64,000 nt of DNA from an uncultured Chryseobacterium sp. (GTDB lineage: Bacteria > Bacteroidota > Bacteroidia > Flavobacteriales > Weeksellaceae), in assembly GCA_913778085.1 (NCBI GenBank), contig CAJYXJ010000014.1, positions 1-64,000 of the forward strand, given 5' to 3'. The position numbers and the translations under genes were made by a program. This document shows, piece by piece, positions 59,401-64,000 of the stretch (its first letter is position 1; the number at the start of each line of letters is the position of its first letter). The notes below the pieces were generated by a model. It did no database searches and was not told where the DNA came from. It saw nothing but the letters and a program-made list of their open reading frames with translations.

Positions 59401-59567
59401 AATGAGGGAGCAATGGTGATGACCTGCACCTGATTGTTGGTGATATCCGGAACCGCGTCGATCGGAAGTTTGGTTACCTGATAGGAGCCAATGCCTATCA
59501 ATCCCAAAACCAACAGCGCAATGATGAGTTTATTCTTTACAGAAAACTCAATGATTTTTGTAAGCAT
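56415..59567 (-). CDS. Heavy-metal RND efflux pump (CzcA/CusA family)
   Basis: A 1050-aa inner-membrane proton-driven pump with 12 membrane segments and two large periplasmic loops. The start MLTKIIEFSVKNKLIIALLV is typical. TM4 carries GALDFGLIIDGAVIIVESVL. The DFGxxxDGAxxxVE pattern is that of the Zn/Co/Cd/Ni (CzcA/CnrA) groups, not the copper/silver group, so divalent cations are the likely substrates. It is the first of the three pump genes, 48 bp before the TolC gene. Confidence 0.94.
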   Translation of the reverse strand: MLTKIIEFSVKNKLIIALLVLGLIGIGSYQVTKLPIDAVPDITNNQVQVITIAPSFGATDIERLVTFPIEQANNNISGLKEIRSFSRFGLSLVTIVFEDDVDVYWARQQVAERLQQVQTQIPQGIGTPELGPISTGLGEIFQYVIRPEKGYEKKYDITELRTIQDWIVRRQLLGVKGVAEVSSFGGKLKQYEIAVNPDRLNAYGITINDVFDALNTNNQNTGGAYIEKGPTVLYIRSEGLIGNIEDIKNIAIASKTNEIPLFIRDVAEVKTSFATRYGAMTFNDQGEVSGAVVMMLKGENSNQVIKNVKEKIAQIQKTLPKGVVIEPFLDRTKMVNNAIGTVEKNLTEGALIVVFVLVLFLGNVRAGLLVASVIPLAMLFAICMMNLFGVSGNLMSLGALDFGLIIDGAVIIVESVLHQFSHNSKFKKIFSVGKEEMDTIVTDSAGKMMNSAVFGQIIILIVYLPILTLQGIEGKMFKPMAQTVAFALLGAFLLSLTYIPMMSSLLLRKRNSKPTLSDRMMKKVEKIYLKTLLKILRVPKMVFSIVAVLFVLAIFILSRMGGEFIPSLEEGDFAVETRVLPGSNLNTTIESTQKAAHILKSRFPEVQKVVTKIGSGEVPTDPMPMDAADIMIILKDKKEWTSASTFPELADKMSKELQDVPGVTVSFQFPVQMRFNELMTGARQDVVVKIFGDDLDVLSRNAQKLGKIIETVDGAQNLYIEPISGMPQVTIEYNRPVIAQYHLSISDINRIVNAAFAGQSTGLVFEGEKRFDMVVRLDSKVRKNVDDIKNLLVPTPFGNQIPLSQLAKVEVKNGPNQIQRENAQRRIVVGFNIKGRDVQSIVEELQAKVNKEIKLPTGYYMTYGGSFENLNNAKQRLMIAVPVALALIFVMLFLAFGSVKESLLIYTAIPLSIIGGVFLLALRGMPFSISAGVGFIALFGVAVLNGIVLISEFNRLYKSGIRNIVRIVIDGGESRLRPVLMTAFVASLGFIPMALSNGAGAEVQRPLATVVIGGLLVATFLTLFILPLLYVTIEKGFKMKSPSFVKHKRL

Positions 59568-59692
59568 AATGATTTGTTGAGCTTATTATGAATAAATAAG
59601 GAATGGTCTGATATCAATTAATAGCTGTTTTGTGTATTAATTTAATAGCAGAAGTTGCTCAAAGTAATTTTTGAGCGTAATTCATAAAAAAA

Positions 59693-60076
59693 TCAACAGG
59701 ATTTCGGCGGCTGCCAGATGGAATTGAGAATATCTTTATTGTAAAAGATGCTTTTGTAAAAAGTCTGTTTTAATTTAATAATCGGATTGGATTCTTTGCC
59801 GGAAAGCTGAAAACTGAAGGGCGTCGCAGGGGTACATACGACTACAAGATGCGTTGCGTGTGAAGCAAACGGAAGCTGCTGGTCTTTATTGTAATCCGAA
59901 TCCTTTACCGGATTGTCATAATGGATTCTGAAGAATGAACCGATGGTGATCGCCGGATTTTCCGCCTTATGTTCCAGATAATGCTCAATAAGTGCAGGAA
60001 TTTTCAAAAACTGATAGAGCTCGGTTGTAGAAACCAAGTATAAACTAAGCAATAGTATCGAGATCAGTTTTTTCAC
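59693..60076 (-). CDS. Small exported protein, Czc-linked paralogue 2
   Basis: A 127-aa exported protein (VKKLISILLLSLYLVSTTEL start). It shares with paralogue 1 the pattern ELYQFLKIPALIEHYLEHK, IHYDNPVKDSDYNKDQQLPF and a C-terminal WQPP. The end here is WQPPKSC, adding a terminal Cys. The frame opens with another GTG at 60082, but that base belongs to the -7 element, so the start is taken at 60076. It is upstream of the pump genes, and its partner is downstream, suggesting a role in metal binding or delivery. Confidence 0.6.
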   Translation of the reverse strand: MKKLISILLLSLYLVSTTELYQFLKIPALIEHYLEHKAENPAITIGSFFRIHYDNPVKDSDYNKDQQLPFASHATHLVVVCTPATPFSFQLSGKESNPIIKLKQTFYKSIFYNKDILNSIWQPPKSC

Positions 60077-60125
60077 TGCCACAAAATTATAAAATGTTTC
60101 ATTAAGAATGAATTTAAATTAAAAG
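60077..60125 (-). promoter_or_regulatory. Near-leaderless promoter of Czc-linked paralogue 2
   Basis: The minus strand reads ATTTTATAATTTTG, with -7 element TAATTTTG at 60082-60089 and the GTG at 60076 five nt later. Upstream, TTCATTCTTAATGAA (perfect 6-bp arms) may be a metal-regulator operator. The block is conserved with 53914-53955. Confidence 0.6.
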
Positions 60126-60528
60126 ATTTCCTATGTTCTAAGAATTTGTTAAAAGTCAAAGATTCTGATTCCAAAAGTTCTGAATATTAACTTACAGATG
60201 ATCTCTTTTGTAAGTCCCTGTGTAAAAGCTGACCTTTTTTTTAAAGATACTGACGATGAACCAACTGCTTTTCCTGCCACATCCCGTATTGCCGGGCATA
60301 CTAAAAATTTGCGGATTTCAAAATCACCTTTACCATACATCAGCATCCTGCCCTACCCTGCTATTTCAAATTATTAATATGACCACGATCATATTGGAAT
60401 GGTTTTTGGCAGGGTTAGAAAATTAGCTTAATACACAAAATTAAAGAGTAAACCGGTTAATCTGCGAATCTCAGATTTTACGAGATGGTTTTTCTTTTAC
60501 ATCAAACACAATTAATACTGAGGTATCT
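60126..60528. other. Intergenic region upstream of the MFS gene
   Basis: About 400 bp without a recognised gene. A 65-codon minus-strand frame (60149-60346, with YGKGDFEIRKFLVCPAIRDV) is open but has no promoter or known match. It may be decayed coding sequence. The rest should hold the MFS promoter, with no perfect consensus. Confidence 0.3.
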
Positions 60529-61758
60529 ATGAAAAAAACGACTTATGCCGGACAGCGTACTTTGGGCGCCCTGAAGGCCCTTAATTTCTTCATGGCCGAT
60601 ATGCAGGCCGGTATCGGTCCTTTTTTAGGGATCTTCCTACTTTCCAAAGGATGGCAGAGCGGGCCCATCGGAACCGTCATGTCCCTGGGTGGAGTTGCGG
60701 GAATGCTGATGACAACGCCTGCCGGTGCCGTAATCGATTCCACAAACCATAAGCGGAGATTCGTCATTATCCCCGGAATTTTTACCGTCATTGCTTCCGC
60801 TCTTATCCTGCTTTCCCAGAACTTCTGGGTAGTAAGCCTTTCACAGGTTGCCACGGCAATTGCAGGAGCAGCAATAGGACCTGCGGTTGTGGGAATTACA
60901 TTGGGTATTGTAAAGCAGAAAGGATTCAACCGGCAGAACGGACTCAACCAGGCTTTCAATCATGCAGGAAATGTGGTTGGTGCAGCCTTGTCAGGTTATC
61001 TCGGACTGAAATGGGGAATGACTGCCGTTGTGCTGCTTGCTGCTCTTTTCGGTATTTTAACCATCATCAGCGTATTGATGATTCCGGCAGACAGTATTGA
61101 CAATAAAGCAGCACGAGGAATGAAAGCCGATGCAGAAGAGAATGAGAAGGCCAGCGGATTGGATGTACTGCTGAAATGTAAACCTCTGCTGATCCTCGCA
61201 GGTGCACTCGCCTGTTTCCATCTCGGTAACGGCGCTTTACTTCCTCTGTACGGAATGGCCGCAGCCTCTAAAATGCAGGAAAATGCCTATATGTTTGTCG
61301 CCTTAACGGTAATTATCGCCCAAGTGGTTATGATCCTTACTTCCATTGCAGGAATGAAGATCGCCGAAAAAAAAGGATACTGGTTGATTATGCTGGTTTC
61401 TTTTCTATCTCTACCGCTGAGAGGCTTAATTGCTTCCCAGATGATCAGTGAGGTCGGTTTATATCCTGTGCAGATCCTGGATGGCATCGGGGCCGGATTG
61501 CAGAGTGTGGCCGTACCGGGACTGGTGGCGCATATTCTCAACGGAACCGGCCGGATCAATATCGGGCAGGGCGCAGTGATGACGGTGCAGGGAGTCGGTG
61601 CTGCATTAAGCCCGGCAATAGGCGGATGGATTGCCCAGCAGATGGGATACAGCCCGGCATTTCTTATTTTGGGAAGCATTGCCGTGATTTCCATTGCGCT
61701 GTGGATCATCAATGCCAAAACCATGAAGAAAGAATGTGCACCTTCAGAAGCGTCTTAA
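60529..61758 (+). CDS. MFS transporter
   Basis: A 409-aa major facilitator with 12 predicted membrane segments. The first half has FMADMQAGIGPFLGIFLLSK and GVAGMLMTTPAGAVIDSTNH followed by KRR, which is the DRxGRR-like loop of the family. The central charged loop is at ~195-215. The substrate cannot be read; the group resembles putative drug or metabolite exporters. It is 200 bp upstream of an ArsB/NhaD-type permease on the same strand, so joint expression is possible. Confidence 0.88.
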   Translation: MKKTTYAGQRTLGALKALNFFMADMQAGIGPFLGIFLLSKGWQSGPIGTVMSLGGVAGMLMTTPAGAVIDSTNHKRRFVIIPGIFTVIASALILLSQNFWVVSLSQVATAIAGAAIGPAVVGITLGIVKQKGFNRQNGLNQAFNHAGNVVGAALSGYLGLKWGMTAVVLLAALFGILTIISVLMIPADSIDNKAARGMKADAEENEKASGLDVLLKCKPLLILAGALACFHLGNGALLPLYGMAAASKMQENAYMFVALTVIIAQVVMILTSIAGMKIAEKKGYWLIMLVSFLSLPLRGLIASQMISEVGLYPVQILDGIGAGLQSVAVPGLVAHILNGTGRINIGQGAVMTVQGVGAALSPAIGGWIAQQMGYSPAFLILGSIAVISIALWIINAKTMKKECAPSEAS

Positions 61759-61959
61759 AAAATAAAATTTTAAAATTCGTTATCAATTTAATCTTATTTT
61801 TGAATGCTATAGCCATATGCAGCATCAGCAGATTTTATTTGAATTTATCTTTACTAATTTAGCATAGTCTTCAGGAGCTCATAGCAGCTTCACCTCTATT
61901 TAAATTTTTAAGATCATTTTACCATTTAACCATCAAATAAAGATTATTTCCTCCTTATC

Positions 61960-63207
61960 ATGAACACTGAGTTTTTCATCTATTTTATTGCTTTTATTAC
62001 CATTGCCGGTGTGATCATCAGACCTTATAAAATCCAGGAAGCAGTTTGGGCTGTTGCCGGAGCTTTGCTGCTGCTCGCTTTCGGATTGATTTCTTTGCAG
62101 GATGCGTGGACAGGAATAGGAAAAGGGCTTGACGTCTATCTTTTCCTGATCGGAATGATGACTTTGGCTGAAACGGCACGCCGGGAAGGACTTTTTGACT
62201 GGCTGGCGGGTTACGCGATCCGGTTTTCCAGCGGTTCTTCATTCAGGCTTTTTGTGCTGATTTATCTGGTAGGACTGGTTGTAACTACTTTTATGTCGAA
62301 TGATGCCACCGCTGTGGTCCTTACCCCTGCGGTTGCCGTGGCCGTAAGCCGTGCAAAAGTTAAAAATGCACTGCCCTATCTGCTGATCTGCGCTTTCATT
62401 GCCAATGCAGCTTCTTTCATTCTGCCTATTTCCAATCCCGCCAACCTGGTAATTTACGGAAAGGAAATGCCGGCACTAGGTGTATGGTTCAGTACTTATC
62501 TGCTACCGTCACTGTTTTCAGTGGGAATTACTTTTTTAATGCTTTTCCTGACTCAGAAAAGATTATTGCATGAAACTATTGATTCGGACATTGAAGTGGA
62601 ACCTTTACTTCCCGGAGGAAAAATGGCTCTGGCCGGCATTATTTTAACGACCCTGCTTCTACTTTCAGCTTCGGCCATGAACTGGGATCTCGGGTTACCA
62701 ACTGCCATTGCAGGGGTAAGTACTACCATTTTGGTTTTAATAGCCGGACGAAAAAGTCCTGTGGAGTTTGCCAGGCATATTTCATGGTCTGTGATTCCCC
62801 TGGTTGCCGGTCTGTTTGTTTTAGTAGAAGCGGTTCAGCAGACAGGGATCATTGGTTCCCTTTCACAAAAGCTTTCGGAAGAAGCTCATCATGCTACAGA
62901 AACAACATCCTGGCTGGCCGGCCTGGCGGTGGCTTTTGGGAGCAACCTTATCAATAACCTGCCGGCCGGACTTATTGCCGGTTCAACGGTTTCCGCCATT
63001 CACCTGCCGGAAGCGGTACGGAGTGCTATCCTCGTCGGTATTGATCTCGGACCCAATCTTTCGATTACCGGCTCTTTGGCGACCATTTTATGGCTGAAGG
63101 AGCTGAGAAAAAACGGTTACGACATGAGCGGATGGGCGTTTTTGAAACTGGGAACAATTGTCATGATTCCTGCATTGATCGCGGCTTTGCTGGCATTGGG
63201 ATTTTAG
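61960..63207 (+). CDS. ArsB/NhaD-superfamily permease
   Basis: A 415-aa membrane protein with about 11-12 segments. TTFMSNDATAVVLTPAVAVA in the first half and FGSNLINNLPAGLIAGSTVS in the second are the paired half-helix motifs of the ion-transporter superfamily, and ILPISNPANLVIYGKEMP is typical of ArsB. It is most like arsenite export permeases, but no arsR, arsC or arsA is adjacent, so another anion or Na+/H+ exchange cannot be excluded. Confidence 0.82.
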   Translation: MNTEFFIYFIAFITIAGVIIRPYKIQEAVWAVAGALLLLAFGLISLQDAWTGIGKGLDVYLFLIGMMTLAETARREGLFDWLAGYAIRFSSGSSFRLFVLIYLVGLVVTTFMSNDATAVVLTPAVAVAVSRAKVKNALPYLLICAFIANAASFILPISNPANLVIYGKEMPALGVWFSTYLLPSLFSVGITFLMLFLTQKRLLHETIDSDIEVEPLLPGGKMALAGIILTTLLLLSASAMNWDLGLPTAIAGVSTTILVLIAGRKSPVEFARHISWSVIPLVAGLFVLVEAVQQTGIIGSLSQKLSEEAHHATETTSWLAGLAVAFGSNLINNLPAGLIAGSTVSAIHLPEAVRSAILVGIDLGPNLSITGSLATILWLKELRKNGYDMSGWAFLKLGTIVMIPALIAALLALGF

Positions 63208-63219
63208 GTTTAATAGATA

Positions 63220-63945
63220 ATGGGTTTCAAACGCAGTAATTACAGGAGGATTTAAACCACAGATTCGCGCGGATTTGCACAGATGATTGCGTTTATTCAA
63301 ATTGACAGCTAAATCTCTGGACTTAATTTTTAAGATTGGTCTACTTCTTCCAGTACACCTCTAATACTATGTTTAGATCCCCTGCGGGATGACAGGCGGT
63401 GTGTTTAATCATCTGTGAAAACGGCGCAGGTCTCTGGTCAAATTCAGGGATTGAATGAGATGATGGGTTTTAAACACTGTAATTATAGTAGGATTTAAAC
63501 CACAGATTCGCACGGATTTTCACAGATGATTGCGTTTATTCAAATTGACAGCTAAATCTCTGGACTTTAATTTTTAAGATAAGTCCACTTCTTCCAGTAC
63601 ACCTCTAATACTATGTTTAGATCCCCTACGGAGATGACAAGCGGTGTTTTTAATCATCTTTGAAAGCGGCGCAGGTCTCTGGACGAATTCAGGGATTAAA
63701 TGAGATGGATGGGTTTTAAACACAGTAATTATAATAGGATTTAAACCACAGATTCACACGGATTTTCACAGATGATTGCGTTTATTCAAATTGACAGCTA
63801 AATCTCTGGACTTTAATTTTTAAGATTGGTTTACTTCTTCCAGTTTACCTATAATACTATATTTAGATCCCCTGCGGGGATTACAAGCGGTGTGTTCAAT
63901 CATCTGTGAAAACGGCGCAGGTCTCTGGTCGATTTTAACGATTGA
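63220..63945. repeat. Three tandem copies of a ~245-bp repeat
   Basis: Units begin at 63220, 63463 and 63709 (periods 243 and 246 bp), each starting ATGGGTTT, then TAATTA, AACCACAGATTCGCACGGAT, CAGATGATTGCGTTTATTC, TAGATCCCCTGCGGGA and GGCGCAGGTCTCTGG. The copies differ by scattered substitutions, so the array is not new. No ORF crosses it. A diverged single core lies at 48700-48775. Confidence 0.9.
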
Positions 63946-63962
63946 GTGTTATCCGGAAATCA

Positions 63963-63993
63963 AATAAAAAACAGTGGTCTAAAAAAACCACTG
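63963..63993 (-). terminator. Terminator of a minus-strand gene beyond the window
   Basis: CAGTGGT and ACCACTG pair around CTAAAAAA. On the minus strand the stem is followed by TTTTTTATTTG. Confidence 0.6.
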
Positions 63994-64000
63994 CTTTCAT

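Noticed and set aside
63220-63945. CRISPR-like array
   Set aside because: Units are ~245 bp and almost wholly conserved, without short repeats separated by unique spacers, and no cas genes are nearby.

Overview
The window looks like chromosomal DNA from a flavobacterium of the Chryseobacterium type (Bacteroidota, Weeksellaceae). The evidence is promoters with a TAnnTTTG -7 element and no strong Shine-Dalgarno sites, paired small GG-leader bacteriocin-like peptides, DUF6261, DUF3570, DUF4266 and MerC families, LytTR two-component genes, and moderate-to-low GC. The assignment is inferred from gene content only.

Layout. 0.1-7 kb: a minus-strand locus with the full part list of a chaperone-usher-type pilus (AraC regulator, small pilin, major pilin, PapD-like chaperone, two-domain adhesin, usher-like barrel). 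7.6-9.2 kb: a second AraC regulator and a secreted protein. 9.9-13.6 kb: the oxidative pentose phosphate operon gnd-zwf-pgl. 13.9-17.0 kb: a 3-methyladenine glycosylase, two GG-leader peptides and a LytS/LytR-type pair. 17-21.5 kb: an acyltransferase, an NTF2-like protein, a membrane protein/XRE pair, a CDF transporter and tRNA-Ser(UGA). 21.9-25.3 kb: two exported proteins built from a repeated PPH-containing module, followed by an OmpR-type response regulator and a histidine kinase. 26-33.7 kb: a MerC-domain protein with a possible fur relic, DUF4236, a 600-aa unknown divergent from a FabH-like synthase, an SDR, GapN and an exported thiol peroxidase.

33.7-45.7 kb is accessory in character: two paralogous CHENW-domain proteins, Hsp20 with an unusual upstream operator, EcsC, a toxin-antitoxin pair with a frameshifted toxin, DUF2130, DUF6261, a very AT-rich orphan class III nucleotide-cyclase-like gene behind a 56-bp palindrome, a partly duplicated HTH gene, and a DUF559 nuclease embedded in REPIN-like paired inverted repeats. 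46-49.6 kb: urocanate hydratase with an overlapping membrane protein, and a VIT1/CCC1 transporter. 49.7-60.1 kb: one long minus-strand run with PAP2, DUF3570, DUF4266, ApbE, thioredoxin and a CzcCBA-type metal efflux system bracketed by two paralogous small exported proteins. 60.5-63.2 kb: an MFS transporter and an ArsB/NhaD-type permease, then three tandem copies of a ~245-bp repeat.

The strongest candidates for something little described are the chaperone-usher-type pilus locus in a Bacteroidota genome, the DUF559 nuclease with REPIN-like elements, the orphan cyclase with altered active-site positions, and the metal-efflux-linked small protein pair with near-leaderless GTG starts. All functions are read from sequence patterns; no database search was possible.
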